Shown: piece by piece, positions 9,194 to 17,986 of the stretch
How the letters are laid out: each line of letters begins with the position of its first letter
Position numbering within the stretch: the stretch's first letter is position 1
Assembly: GCF_023718305.1 (NCBI RefSeq)
Contig: NZ_QEYO01000002.1
Location: 360,980 to 424,979, forward strand
Length of the DNA: 64,000 bases
Direction of reading: 5' to 3'
DNA from: Gramella sp. AN32
GTDB taxonomy: Bacteria; Bacteroidota; Bacteroidia; Flavobacteriales; Flavobacteriaceae
Notes under the pieces: model-generated
Told to the model about the DNA's origin: nothing
Database searches by the model: none
Seen by the model: the letters and a program-made list of their open reading frames with translations, nothing else
Made by a program: the position numbers and the translations under genes

Positions 9194-10168
9194 ATGCTTT
9201 CTATTTCCCAGTATCGAGAGGCTATTACCAATTATCTTAGTGAAAAAGTGGTCGTAAAAAAACCTGAAAATTTATATGAACCGATGGTTTATATTTTAAA
9301 ACAGGGAGGAAAGCGTTTACGGCCGGTTTTGGTTTTAATGGCGACTGAAATTTTTGATGGTGATCATCGTAAAGCTTTGGATGCCGCTCTGGCCATTGAA
9401 ATCTTTCACAATTTCTCCCTTGTTCATGATGATATTATGGACGATGCTCCTTTAAGAAGGGGAATGAAGACGGTACACGAGAAATGGGATTTGAATACGG
9501 GAATTCTTTCCGGAGACGCGATGCTCATCAATGCCTACCAGCTTTTTGAAAATTATGAAGGGGATATTTTTAAGCAACTCGCAAAATTATTCACCAAAAC
9601 AGCAATTGAGGTTTGTGAAGGGCAGCAGTATGATATAGACTTTGAAACCCGCGATTACGTGAGTATTGAAGATTATTTACTGATGATCGAATATAAAACT
9701 GCGGTATTAGTGGGAGCTTCTTTACAAATGGGCGCTATCATTGCTGAAACTTCTGAAGATTGCAAAAATGCTATCTATCAATACGGAAGGCTTTTGGGCA
9801 TTGCTTTTCAGCTTCAGGATGATTATTTAGATGCTTTTGGCGATCCTAAAACCTTCGGAAAGCAATCTGGCGGGGATATTATCGAAAACAAAAAAACTTT
9901 CCTTTATCTAAAAACTTTAGAAGCCGCCAACGATAGTGAAGCACAACAACTTCAGCATTTATACAGCATAAGTCCCGGGGATAATTCAGCAAAAATTGAA
10001 GCGGTAAAAAGTTTATTTGAATCCAGTGGCGCGGCAGAAATGACGCGAAACGAGATTAAAAAATATACGGAAAAAGCTTTTTCAGTTTTAGAAAAAATCA
10101 ACATCCCTGCTGAAAAAAAAGAACCACTTAACAAATTTGGGATGATGCTTATGGAAAGGGAAGTCTAA
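9194..10168 (+). CDS. Polyprenyl diphosphate synthase (trans-prenyltransferase)
   Basis: Condenses isopentenyl diphosphate onto an allylic primer to make a trans polyprenyl diphosphate (for example the quinone side chain). At 324 residues it has the family's usual length. Visible motifs are GGKRLRP (38-44), the first Asp-rich motif DDIMDD (D79, D80, D83, D84) and the second, QLQDDYLD (D209, D210, D213). The residue five before the first Asp motif is Phe74; bulky residues here tend to shorten products, so product length is uncertain (IspA/IdsA/IspB-like are all possible). It is transcribed divergently from tetR and lies upstream of sucA. Confidence 0.9.
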   Translation: MLSISQYREAITNYLSEKVVVKKPENLYEPMVYILKQGGKRLRPVLVLMATEIFDGDHRKALDAALAIEIFHNFSLVHDDIMDDAPLRRGMKTVHEKWDLNTGILSGDAMLINAYQLFENYEGDIFKQLAKLFTKTAIEVCEGQQYDIDFETRDYVSIEDYLLMIEYKTAVLVGASLQMGAIIAETSEDCKNAIYQYGRLLGIAFQLQDDYLDAFGDPKTFGKQSGGDIIENKKTFLYLKTLEAANDSEAQQLQHLYSISPGDNSAKIEAVKSLFESSGAAEMTRNEIKKYTEKAFSVLEKINIPAEKKEPLNKFGMMLMEREV

Positions 10169-10254
10169 TCTTCACCGAGTTCTTCATTGTTAAATTTCCT
10201 ATAATCCCATAGAGAATTATCATAAAGCCTAGGAGCTGTTTTTGCTAAAAATTG

Positions 10255-10262
10255 TATTTTTG
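10255..10262 (+). promoter_or_regulatory. Candidate -7 box of sucAB
   Basis: TATTTTTG matches TAnnTTTG and lies 40 nt before the sucA ATG. No TTG was found at the proper distance upstream, so it is only a candidate. Confidence 0.35.
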
Positions 10263-10302
10263 TTCTGTTTTTATAACAAAAGAAACATAGGTTTCAAACT
10301 TT

Positions 10303-13077
10303 ATGGATAGATTTTCATTTCTAAATGCTGCTCATACTGCATATTTCGCAGAACTTTACGATCAATACTTACAATATCCCGATAGTGTAGAGCCAAGCTG
10401 GAGGGCTTTTTTTCAGGGATTAGATTTTGGAATGCAACAAAATGGCATTTCCAATGAAGTATTATCGGAAGCCCCGGTGAATTTTGCCGAAGGGGAAATA
10501 CCCAAACATGTTGTTAAGGAATTTCAGGTAATTCGTCTTATCGATGGGTATCGCACACGCGGACACTTATTTACTAAAACAAACCCGGTTAGGGATCGCC
10601 GGCAATACAGACCAACTTTAGATATTGAAAATTTTGGTTTGGAAACTGCAGATCTGGAAACCATCTTTAATGCGGGTGATATTCTTGGAATAGGGCCAAC
10701 ATCCCTTAAAGAAATTATCCAGCATCTGGAAAAAGTATATTGTGAATCCATCGGGATTGAATACATGTATATCCGAAAACCAGAGGAAATTGAATGGATC
10801 CAGAATAAGCTTAACGTAAATGATAATCAGCCAAATTTTGATGAGGCGCGTAAAAAACAAATTCTTAAAAAGCTGAACGATGCCGTTTCTTTTGAAAGCT
10901 TTTTACACACTAAATATGTGGGGCAAAAAAGGTTCTCTTTAGAAGGGAACGAAAGTTTTATCCCGGCAGTAGATGCTTTAATTGAGAAAGCAGCAGAGTT
11001 TGGAGTGAAGGAATTTGTTATGGGAATGGCACATCGTGGCCGTTTAAATACCCTTATCAATATCTTCGGAAAAAGTGCAAAAGATCTTTTCAGTGAATTT
11101 GACGGGAAAGATTACGAGCAGGATATTTTTGACGGGGATGTAAAATATCACCTGGGTTGGACTTCCTGTAGAAGCACTAATTCCGGTCATGAGATCAATA
11201 TCAATATTGCTCCTAACCCTTCACATTTAGAAACAGTGGGTGCGGTTGTAGAAGGAATTACAAGGGCTAAGCAGGATCGTCGTTATGATGGCGATAATTC
11301 TAAAGTTTTACCTATCGTTGTTCATGGGGATGCTGCAATTGCAGGACAGGGGATTGTTTATGAAATAGTGCAAATGGCCCAGCTGGAAGGTTATGAAACC
11401 GGCGGTACCATACATATGGTCATCAATAACCAGATTGGTTTTACGACTAATTACCTGGATGCAAGAAGTTCCACGTATTGTACAGATGTGGGGAAAGTAA
11501 CGCTTTCACCCATTCTCCACGTAAATGCTGATGATGCCGAAGCCGTGGTACACGCAATACTTTTCGCATTGGATTTCAGGATGAAATTTAAAAGGGATGT
11601 ATTTATAGATCTTCTTGGCTATAGAAAATATGGCCATAACGAAGGTGATGAACCACGATTTACCCAACCAAAATTGTATAAAGCAATCGCAAAACATGAA
11701 AATGCACGCGATATTTATGCTGATAAATTGAAAAAAGAAGGTTTGATAGATGATAAATATCTTGAAAAACTTGAAGAAGAATATAAAGCCTCTTTAGAGG
11801 AAAAACTGGAAGATTCCCGAAAAGAAAAGACAACCCATATTACTCCTTTTATGGAAGATGAGTGGCAGGGGTATCATAACGTCCAGGAAGACGAAATGAT
11901 GAAGAAAGTAGATACTACCTTTCCCATGGAAAAACTGGACAAGGTAGCGGAAGCGATTTCTCATTTACCTGAGGGTAAAAAATTCATGAGAAAGATCCAG
12001 AAGATTATAAATGGCCGCAAGCAGATGTATTTTGATGATGATAAGCTGGACTGGTCTATGGCCGAGCATTTAGCTTATGGATCTTTACTTACTGAAGGTT
12101 ATAATGTGAGAATGAGTGGTCAGGATTGTGAACGGGGAACTTTCTCTCACCGGCATGCCATTGTAAAAGTGGAAGATAGCGAAGAAGAGATCATTCTTCA
12201 TAATAATATTGAAGGTAGGGAAGGGGATATTTTTATTTATAACTCCCCTCTTTCAGAATATGGTGTAGTGGGATTTGATTATGGTTATGCCATGACGAGC
12301 CCAACAACCTTGACCATTTGGGAAGCACAATTTGGAGATTTTGTGAATGGTGCCCAAATTTTGATCGATCAATATATTTCTGCCGCAGAAGATAAATGGA
12401 AACTTCAGAATGGATTGGTAATGTTGTTGCCCCACGGGTATGAAGGGCAGGGAGCAGAGCATTCCTCCGGAAGAATGGAGCGTTTTCTTCAGCTTTGTGC
12501 AAAAGATAATATGTATGTAGCTGATATTTCTACTCCGGCGAACATGTTCCACATTTTGAGAAGGCAAATGAAGGCAGACTTCAGAAAACCTTTGATCATT
12601 TTTACCCCGAAAAGTTTACTGCGACATCCAAAAGTAATTTCAACGAAAGAAGAATTTGCCAACGGGAGTTTTCAGGCGGTAATAGACGATAAAGAAGCTA
12701 AAGTAGAAAAAGTAAAAAGCCTGGTATTTTGTACCGGAAAATTTTATTATGATCTATTGAAGCATCAGGAAGAAACTGAACGAGATGACATCGCGTTAGT
12801 TAGAGTAGAGCAATTGTTCCCCATACCAACTTCAGAAATTTTAGAGATCATCAAAAAATACGATCAGGCAGATGATGTGGTTTGGGCTCAGGAAGAACCA
12901 AGAAATATGGGGGCTTACTCACATTTACTGCTTCATTTTGAAGAAACAAGAAAATGGCGTGTATGTAGCCGGAAATTCTACGGCTCACCTGCGGCAGGAA
13001 GTGCAGTAAGATTTAAAAAACGTCATGAACGTGTGATTGAAAGCGTTTTTGACCGGAATATTAACGAAGAAGCATAA
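10303..13077 (+). CDS. sucA: 2-oxoglutarate dehydrogenase E1 component
   Basis: Thiamine-diphosphate-dependent decarboxylase of the TCA-cycle 2-oxoglutarate dehydrogenase complex, 924 residues, full length for the family. The N-terminal segment ([19 protein letters not shown]) is the E2-binding tail of SucA proteins. The central part has [11 protein letters not shown] and [12 protein letters not shown] (near residue 340), part of the ThDP/Mg region, and [17 protein letters not shown]. The C-terminal half includes [20 protein letters not shown] and ends with the [12 protein letters not shown] segment. Transcribed with sucB, 50 bp downstream, across an intercistronic hairpin. Confidence 0.97.
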   Translation: MDRFSFLNAAHTAYFAELYDQYLQYPDSVEPSWRAFFQGLDFGMQQNGISNEVLSEAPVNFAEGEIPKHVVKEFQVIRLIDGYRTRGHLFTKTNPVRDRRQYRPTLDIENFGLETADLETIFNAGDILGIGPTSLKEIIQHLEKVYCESIGIEYMYIRKPEEIEWIQNKLNVNDNQPNFDEARKKQILKKLNDAVSFESFLHTKYVGQKRFSLEGNESFIPAVDALIEKAAEFGVKEFVMGMAHRGRLNTLINIFGKSAKDLFSEFDGKDYEQDIFDGDVKYHLGWTSCRSTNSGHEININIAPNPSHLETVGAVVEGITRAKQDRRYDGDNSKVLPIVVHGDAAIAGQGIVYEIVQMAQLEGYETGGTIHMVINNQIGFTTNYLDARSSTYCTDVGKVTLSPILHVNADDAEAVVHAILFALDFRMKFKRDVFIDLLGYRKYGHNEGDEPRFTQPKLYKAIAKHENARDIYADKLKKEGLIDDKYLEKLEEEYKASLEEKLEDSRKEKTTHITPFMEDEWQGYHNVQEDEMMKKVDTTFPMEKLDKVAEAISHLPEGKKFMRKIQKIINGRKQMYFDDDKLDWSMAEHLAYGSLLTEGYNVRMSGQDCERGTFSHRHAIVKVEDSEEEIILHNNIEGREGDIFIYNSPLSEYGVVGFDYGYAMTSPTTLTIWEAQFGDFVNGAQILIDQYISAAEDKWKLQNGLVMLLPHGYEGQGAEHSSGRMERFLQLCAKDNMYVADISTPANMFHILRRQMKADFRKPLIIFTPKSLLRHPKVISTKEEFANGSFQAVIDDKEAKVEKVKSLVFCTGKFYYDLLKHQEETERDDIALVRVEQLFPIPTSEILEIIKKYDQADDVVWAQEEPRNMGAYSHLLLHFEETRKWRVCSRKFYGSPAAGSAVRFKKRHERVIESVFDRNINEEA

Positions 13078-13091
13078 TAATTAAGAATAAT

Positions 13092-13111
13092 TTCCTGAAG
13101 CTTTTCAGGAA
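13092..13111 (+). other. Intercistronic hairpin between sucA and sucB
   Basis: TTCCTGAA (13092-13099), loop GCTT, TTCAGGAA (13104-13111): a perfect 8-bp stem. It is not followed by a T run, so it is unlikely to be a full terminator. It could act as an mRNA stability or processing element that sets the sucA:sucB ratio. Confidence 0.5.
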
Positions 13112-13127
13112 CTCAAAAAAATACAAT

Positions 13128-14426
13128 ATGGCCTTAGAAATGAAAGTTCCTTCACCGGGAGAATCTATCACAGAAGTTGAAATAGCTCAATGGCTGGTAG
13201 AAGATGGCGATTACGTAGAAAAAGATCAGGCAGTTGCCGAGGTGGATAGTGATAAAGCAACTCTTGAACTTCCTGCAGAAGCCAGCGGAATTATAACTCT
13301 TAAGGCAGAGGAAGGCGATGTAATAGCCGTGGGCGATGTTGTATGTCTTATTGATACGGAAGCTGAAAAGCCAGGTGGCGGAGCGTCAGGGAAAAAGTCT
13401 GAAAAAGATACTTCTGAAGATAAACCGGCTGAAAAAGAGGAAAAAGAACGTCAGGATAGTAAAGAGGACAAAAAAGACAGTGAAAAGGCAGATTCAAAAA
13501 CTGAAAGTCCTTCAAAATCTTCAACTCCAAGTCAAAAACAGGATACATACGCTTCCGGAACTCCATCTCCTGCAGCTAAGAAAATCCTTGATGAAAAAGG
13601 AATGGATTCCAAAGAGATAAAAGGCTCAGGAAGGGATGGTAGAATTACCAAAGAAGATGCGGTAGGTGCAAAGGCTTCCATGGGAACTCCGGGAACCGGA
13701 AAACGTGGGGAATCCAAGAAAAAAATGTCCATGTTCCGTCGTAAACTAGCTGAACGTTTGGTAAGTGCTAAAAATGATACCGCTATGTTGACTACTTTTA
13801 ATGAGGTAGACATGTCGGCCATTTTTGCGCTGCGAAAAAAGTATAAGGAAGAGTTTAAGGAAAAGCATGATGTAGGCCTTGGATTTATGTCCTTTTTCAC
13901 CTTAGCCGTGGTTAGAGCTTTGGAGGAATATCCTTCGGTAAATTCTATGATCGATGGAGATCATATGATCAGCTTTGATTATAAAGATATTAGTATCGCG
14001 GTTTCGGGCCCTAAGGGCCTAACTGTTCCGGTAATAAGAAATGCTGAAAATTTAAGTTTCCGCGGAGTAGAATCTGAAGTAAAAAGACTGGCGGTTAAAG
14101 CGCGTGACGGGAAGATTACGGTAGATGAAATGACCGGGGGAACCTTTACAATTACCAATGGAGGAGTTTTTGGATCGATGCTTTCTACTCCTATTATTAA
14201 CCCTCCCCAGAGTGCAATCCTGGGAATGCACAATATTGTGGAAAGACCGGTAGCGATCGAGGGCCATGTAGAAATTAGGCCTATTATGTTTGTGGCCTTA
14301 TCTTATGACCACAGAATTATCGACGGAAAAGAATCTGTTGGATTTCTGGTTGCAGTAAAAGAAGCGATTGAAAATCCTGAAGAATTATTGATGGATAATG
14401 ATGTAAAAAGAGCTTTGGAATTATAA
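13128..14426 (+). CDS. sucB: 2-oxoglutarate dehydrogenase E2 (dihydrolipoyl succinyltransferase)
   Basis: Core acyltransferase of the 2-oxoglutarate dehydrogenase complex, 432 residues. Domains in order: one lipoyl domain (1-77) with the lipoylated Lys43 in [13 protein letters not shown]; a long, highly charged Lys/Glu/Asp/Ser linker (about 80-142); the peripheral subunit-binding domain (about 147-178, [12 protein letters not shown] then [11 protein letters not shown]); and the catalytic domain ending in the active-site motif SYDHRIIDG near residue 395. The linker is rich in Lys and Glu, where many SucB proteins have Ala/Pro. A strong terminator follows. Confidence 0.97.
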   Translation: MALEMKVPSPGESITEVEIAQWLVEDGDYVEKDQAVAEVDSDKATLELPAEASGIITLKAEEGDVIAVGDVVCLIDTEAEKPGGGASGKKSEKDTSEDKPAEKEEKERQDSKEDKKDSEKADSKTESPSKSSTPSQKQDTYASGTPSPAAKKILDEKGMDSKEIKGSGRDGRITKEDAVGAKASMGTPGTGKRGESKKKMSMFRRKLAERLVSAKNDTAMLTTFNEVDMSAIFALRKKYKEEFKEKHDVGLGFMSFFTLAVVRALEEYPSVNSMIDGDHMISFDYKDISIAVSGPKGLTVPVIRNAENLSFRGVESEVKRLAVKARDGKITVDEMTGGTFTITNGGVFGSMLSTPIINPPQSAILGMHNIVERPVAIEGHVEIRPIMFVALSYDHRIIDGKESVGFLVAVKEAIENPEELLMDNDVKRALEL

Positions 14427-14444
14427 TCTAAAGAGAATTCATAA

Positions 14445-14474
14445 AAAAAGGCAGCTGAAAGGCTGCCTTTTTTT
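14445..14474 (+). terminator. Intrinsic terminator of sucAB
   Basis: Stem AAAAAGGCAGC / GCTGCCTTTTT with loop TGAAAG, ending in a run of seven T. Confidence 0.85.
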
Positions 14475-14488
14475 GTTCTCTAACTAAC

Positions 14489-14602
14489 CTATAACAAAAA
14501 CAATAAATAAAAAAGATTCAAACTCAAAACGCTTAAAACCATGATCACTAAAAGTAAAAATATCACTTGCTGCTGAATTCTTTTTTTAGTGGTCGTACTC
14601 AT
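14489..14602 (-). CDS. Small predicted membrane protein (37 aa)
   Basis: Starts at ATG 14602 and ends at TAG 14489. It has a polar, basic N-terminus (MSTTTKKRIQQQ) followed by about 25 almost entirely hydrophobic residues (VIFLLLVIMVLSVLSL, then NLFYLLFLL). This is the form of a single-pass small membrane protein. Its leader is A-rich, as usual for this phylum, and a TATCTTTG -7 box lies at 14619-14626. It is convergent with sucB and just downstream of the protease gene on the same strand. No family recognised; the reading could be fortuitous, but composition, start context and promoter agree. Confidence 0.5.
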   Translation of the reverse strand: MSTTTKKRIQQQVIFLLLVIMVLSVLSLNLFYLLFLL

Positions 14603-14618
14603 TTTAATTTCTTTCACT

Positions 14619-14626
14619 CAAAGATA
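14619..14626 (-). promoter_or_regulatory. Candidate -7 box for the 37-aa ORF
   Basis: TATCTTTG on the minus strand, exactly TAnnTTTG, 16 nt before the ATG. The expected -33 position holds TTT, not TTG. Confidence 0.4.
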
Positions 14627-14664
14627 GAGACTGTCTTAAAATTCTAAAAGGGGCATTTTCCCCT

Positions 14665-15099
14665 TTATTTTAAGTAGAGCGATTTATTTTTATAATCAAT
14701 GATAGCTTTTCCTTTCTTTAAGATATCGGCACCAATGATCCCGTGAACTTTTTCAGCTTTATGATTCGTTAGGGCTTCGTTTACATGCTTAAGGTCAAAA
14801 AGCACAATATCGATCTTCTTTTTCTTCCAGCCTTTTATCTCTATCCTGTTTTTCTGGGCGATCTGGGTTAACATATTCGAGGCGCCGGCACCTGCGGCCT
14901 TAATATCGCTATCTTCTGCCATTAGTTCAAAATGCCCTACTGCTTCAAGCCCAACACAGGTACTGGAAGCTCCGGTGTCCAGAATAAAATTCCCTTCAAT
15001 ATCATTAATTTTTGCTACCAGTTCAAGATGGTTGGTTTTAGTGTAACCCAGTTTTATATGGTGGTAGCCTTTTTCTTTTAAAAGCGTTTTTAAAGACAT
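14665..15099 (-). CDS. Retropepsin-like aspartic protease
   Basis: A 144-residue single-domain aspartyl protease of the retropepsin/gag-asp type, expected to work as a homodimer. It has the catalytic motif FILDTGASSTCVG (Asp41-Thr-Gly) and the second hydrophobic-hydrophobic-Gly signature GIIGADIL near residue 122. The C-terminus IDYKNKSLYLK is the usual last strand of these folds. No signal peptide is visible, so it is probably cytoplasmic. Substrate unknown. The terminator-poor spacer to the 37-aa ORF (62 bp) leaves open whether the two are cotranscribed. Confidence 0.8.
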   Translation of the reverse strand: MSLKTLLKEKGYHHIKLGYTKTNHLELVAKINDIEGNFILDTGASSTCVGLEAVGHFELMAEDSDIKAAGAGASNMLTQIAQKNRIEIKGWKKKKIDIVLFDLKHVNEALTNHKAEKVHGIIGADILKKGKAIIDYKNKSLYLK

Positions 15100-15240
15100 T
15101 CTTTTTTTTGCAAATATAGGCTTATAAGGAAAAGAATTAAAACCGTTGAACTCCGTAAAAATCTTTGTTATGTATTGTCTGTTTCTCTGTTCTATGAGTC
15201 TAAAAATTCTCCTTATTTTCTAACCTCTAATTTTTAACTT

Positions 15241-15295
15241 CCACACTTCGACTCCGCTAGTGTGACAAGGCTTCAACTTTTAACTTTTTAAACTG
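15241..15295 (+). repeat. Dispersed repeat, CACACTTCGACTC type, copy 1
   Basis: Direct copy of the element at 15626-15682. It begins CCACACTTCGACTCCGC and includes GTGTGACAAGGCTTCAACTT. CACACT and AGTGTG form a short hairpin. It lies in the gene-free tract 15100-15734, which holds only repeats and A/T-rich filler. Confidence 0.75.
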
Positions 15296-15303
15296 TATTT
15301 TGC

Positions 15304-15394
15304 CGTCTTTGCGAGCGCAGCGAAGCAATCCCATGAATTGAGGCAAACAGCATTTAGAGACTGCCACGTTCATTTCATTCACTCGCAGTGACGA
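15304..15394 (+). repeat. Dispersed repeat, GCGAAGCAATC type, copy 1
   Basis: Runs from CGTCTTTGCGAGCGCAGCG to CTCGCAGTGACGAG. The ends TTGCGAG and CTCGCAG are mutually inverted. A second copy in the same orientation is at 50824-50904, with a palindrome inserted after TTGCGA. A fragment (GCAGCGAAGCAATCTCATC) recurs at about 15580-15598. Confidence 0.75.
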
Positions 15395-15401
15395 GAAACC
15401 A

Positions 15402-15550
15402 GTCATTGCGAGATCCCTGAAAAATTTTCTAGCGTAGGAAATTGACGTATTTTTTAGTATCTCTAATAAGATGCTGAAACAAGTTCAGCATGACGGAAAT
15501 TTTAAAAACCAGCATCGTCACCCTGAACTGGTTTCAGGGTCTCTAATACG
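15402..15550 (-). repeat. About 150-bp dispersed repeat, copy 3 (inverted)
   Basis: Reverse complement of the elements at 50344-50501 and 50902-51063: on the minus strand it runs from CGTATTAGAGACCCTGAA through CAGTTCAGGGTGACGATGC, GTCATGCTGAACTTG, TTTCAGCATC and ACGTCAATTTCCTACGCTAG. This copy has only AACTTG at the point where the other two carry a TCCCG...CGGGA palindrome. Confidence 0.8.
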
Positions 15551-15625
15551 TAACCAAATAAAAATATGTCAATGGTAGTGCAGCGAAGCAATCTCATCTT
15601 CCTTCCTATTCAAAGATCGGATGTG

Positions 15626-15682
15626 CCACACTTCGACTCCGCCCAGTGTGACAAGGCTTCAACTTTCAAACTTTGAAAACTT
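15626..15682 (+). repeat. Dispersed repeat, CACACTTCGACTC type, copy 2
   Basis: Second direct copy, 385 bp after the first, with a few substitutions (CCGCCCAG in place of CCGCTAG). Confidence 0.75.
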
Positions 15683-15734
15683 TAGCCTTCAATTCTAAAT
15701 TTTCAACTTCATTCTCCTGCGCTTGATAAATTTT

Positions 15735-15742
15735 TATCTTTA
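15735..15742 (+). promoter_or_regulatory. Candidate -7 box 6 nt before the start codon
   Basis: TATCTTTA, one base from TAnnTTTG, ends six nt before ATG 15749, implying a very short or absent leader. Confidence 0.35.
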
Positions 15743-15748
15743 CCGCCA

Positions 15749-17320
15749 ATGAGCACACTGGTACAAATTACCGCTTTCCCCAAAGAACAGAAGGATCATG
15801 AATTGCTCCTAAATAGGGCTATTCAAAAATCACTAATACGAAAAGATGATATTGCCGACTGGCGCATACGCAAACGCTCTATCGATGCGCGTAAAAAACC
15901 GGTATGCTTAAACCTCCAGATTGAAATTTGGAAAAGGGGAGAGGAAAAACTAAATATTTCTCCATTTGTTCCGCAGAACGTTTCCAGAGCTCATAAAATA
16001 GCAATTATTGGTGCAGGTCCTGCCGGTTTATATGCTGCCCTGCGAGCCGTAGAGGCCGGATTAAAACCCATACTTTTTGAAAGAGGAAAAGATGTACGGG
16101 CGAGAAGGCATGATTTGGCAAAAATCCATAAAGAACATCTGGTAAATCCTGAATCCAATTATTGCTTTGGCGAGGGGGGCGCAGGTACCTATTCTGATGG
16201 GAAATTGTATACCCGTTCTAAAAAACGCGGAAATGTGCTTAAAGCTTTAGAATGGTTTGTGGAATTTGGAGCCGATCCTGATATTCTCGTAGATGCACAT
16301 CCTCATATTGGTACCAATAAACTTCCGAAAATTATTACCGCTATGCGCGAGGCAGTACTTGGAGCCGGGGGAGAAGTTCATTTTAATTCCAAACTTACCG
16401 ATCTTAAAATTTCAGGTGATCATATTGATTCTATAGAAATTAATGCTGAAAAATGGTATACTTTTTCTGAAGTGATCCTGGCAACAGGGCATTCAGCCCG
16501 GGATATTTTTTACCTGTTGCACAAAAGGAATATAAAAATTGAAGCCAAAGCTTTTGCCATTGGGGTGCGGGTAGAACATCACCAAAAGTTGATAGACAAA
16601 ATACAGTACCACGGAGATGATGAAAACCCATATTTACCTCCGGCTTCCTATAGTTTGGTGGAACAGGTAAATGGATTGGGAGTGTATTCCTTTTGCATGT
16701 GCCCGGGGGGGATTATCGCGCCGTGTGCTACTGAGCAGGAAGAAGTAGTGACTAATGGATGGAGTCCCAGCAAACGTAACAATCCGTACGCAAATTCCGG
16801 GATTGTGGTGAGTGTGGAGCCGAAAGATCTTCCCAATTACCAGGAAGATGATCCTTTTGTATGTCTGGATTTTCAAAAGATGGTAGAAAGAGCATGTTGG
16901 GAAGCTGCCGGTAAAACCCAGAAAGTTCCTGCCCAGCGGATGATAGATTTTGTGGAAGGAAGACTATCTAAAGACTTCCCGAAAACCTCATACCAGCCTG
17001 GGATTGTTAGCGTAGATTTGAATAAAGTACTGCCTGATCTTATTTCAAAACGCCTGCGGAAAGCATTTATTCAATTTGGAAAAAAACTGAAAGGATATTA
17101 TACCAATGAAGCAGTTTTACATGCGCCGGAAAGTAGAACTTCTTCCCCTATATCCATTCCGCGAAATCCTGAAACACTTGAGCATATAGAAATTAAAGGT
17201 TTGTATCCCTGCGGGGAAGGTGCGGGCTATGCCGGCGGGATCATTTCCGCAGCGATAGACGGGATCAATTGTGTAGATGCCATCACGAAAAAGTATGATC
17301 TCAAATCTGAAAAAATATAG
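15749..17320 (+). CDS. FAD-dependent NAD(P)-type oxidoreductase (COG2509-like)
   Basis: A 523-residue cytosolic flavoprotein. An N-terminal domain of about 80 residues with many basic residues (DWRIRKRSIDARKKP) precedes a Rossmann dinucleotide-binding motif, AIIGAGPAGLYAALRA (GxGxxG at 88-93). Further FAD contacts are ILFERGKDVRARRHD and VILATGHSARD, and the C-terminal flavin motif is GLYPCGEGAGYAGGI. This layout and length match the uncharacterised FAD-dependent dehydrogenase family common in Bacteroidota. Substrate unknown. It stands alone between the repeat tract and the convergent YagU-like gene. Confidence 0.85.
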   Translation: MSTLVQITAFPKEQKDHELLLNRAIQKSLIRKDDIADWRIRKRSIDARKKPVCLNLQIEIWKRGEEKLNISPFVPQNVSRAHKIAIIGAGPAGLYAALRAVEAGLKPILFERGKDVRARRHDLAKIHKEHLVNPESNYCFGEGGAGTYSDGKLYTRSKKRGNVLKALEWFVEFGADPDILVDAHPHIGTNKLPKIITAMREAVLGAGGEVHFNSKLTDLKISGDHIDSIEINAEKWYTFSEVILATGHSARDIFYLLHKRNIKIEAKAFAIGVRVEHHQKLIDKIQYHGDDENPYLPPASYSLVEQVNGLGVYSFCMCPGGIIAPCATEQEEVVTNGWSPSKRNNPYANSGIVVSVEPKDLPNYQEDDPFVCLDFQKMVERACWEAAGKTQKVPAQRMIDFVEGRLSKDFPKTSYQPGIVSVDLNKVLPDLISKRLRKAFIQFGKKLKGYYTNEAVLHAPESRTSSPISIPRNPETLEHIEIKGLYPCGEGAGYAGGIISAAIDGINCVDAITKKYDLKSEKI

Positions 17321-17379
17321 AGAATTCTAAACGCTAACTCAGCGGTAATTTTACTTTAAATGCTGAAGCAACTAGAAAA

Positions 17380-17883
17380 TTAACCTCTTAGGTTTTCATC
17401 GACTTTGTGGCGAACATATTCGGTAGTAATCCCAAAAGCAACATGTGCGAACAACTCGTTTAACTGCATCCTTACAGGAATATTAGTTGGCTTTGCCTCC
17501 AAACCTAAGATTGGCAAAGAAGTCTCATGAGTAGTCGCCCAGGTGGTAGCTCCAAAAATAACCCCATCCATAGGTTTTAAACCGTAGCGACCTTTTTTAC
17601 CATAACCGTAAGCAGCACCCAAAGATGCACCCATAGGAATGTTTACCAGTTGTTCCGCTAAAGCTTCATTTTGCACACTAATAGGAGTACCTGTAATTTT
17701 GGTGGAAAGATCATCCACAATTTTAATTTGAGCAGACCGCTGTTCTATCTTTCTTACGGGGAGAAAATGTTCAATGGTAACTTTAACTGCTGTTCCCACT
17801 AATCCTCCAATCACCCCGGCCAATAAACTACGGCTGGTACTGGACATATAAGATTCACCTTGTAAAAAATTTGAAACGCTCAT
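17380..17883 (-). CDS. YagU-like (DUF1440) membrane protein
   Basis: A 167-residue protein with Gly/Ala-rich hydrophobic segments (SLLAGVIGGLVGTAVKV near 19-35, MGASLGAAYGYG near 85-96, GVIFGATTWATTHE near 107-120) and the region HVAFGITTEYVRH near the C-terminus. This resembles the YagU/DUF1440 family of inner-membrane proteins. Function unknown; E. coli YagU has been linked to acid resistance, which need not apply here. ATG 17883 is used; M13 is an alternative start that would remove a polar tail. Confidence 0.6.
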   Translation of the reverse strand: MSVSNFLQGESYMSSTSRSLLAGVIGGLVGTAVKVTIEHFLPVRKIEQRSAQIKIVDDLSTKITGTPISVQNEALAEQLVNIPMGASLGAAYGYGKKGRYGLKPMDGVIFGATTWATTHETSLPILGLEAKPTNIPVRMQLNELFAHVAFGITTEYVRHKVDENLRG

Positions 17884-17950
17884 AATTGCAATATTTTTAT
17901 CTGGGTAAAACTATTTATTAGTAAATTCTTCACCAACCATTTAACAAGTA

Positions 17951-17983
17951 TTTGGCATTGGAATATCTATTTTGATATCTTTG
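17951..17983 (+). promoter_or_regulatory. Promoter immediately before the omega-amidase start
   Basis: TTTG (17951-17954), a 21-nt spacer and TATCTTTG (17976-17983). The ATG (17987) begins only three nt after the -7 box, so transcription probably starts at or inside the start codon. Confidence 0.55.
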
Positions 17984-17986
17984 AAT

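Noticed and set aside
10180..10300. Minus-strand open frame ending ...RLYDNSLWDYRKFNNEELGED before the TAG near 10167-10169.
   Set aside because: It looks coding-like but has no ATG, GTG or TTG in a sensible place and is only a few dozen codons long; it could be a gene remnant or chance, and I cannot support it as a feature.
15304..15550. CRISPR array or tRNA cluster in the repeat tract.
   Set aside because: Repeats are of different families, unequal length and not regularly spaced; no cloverleaf was found.
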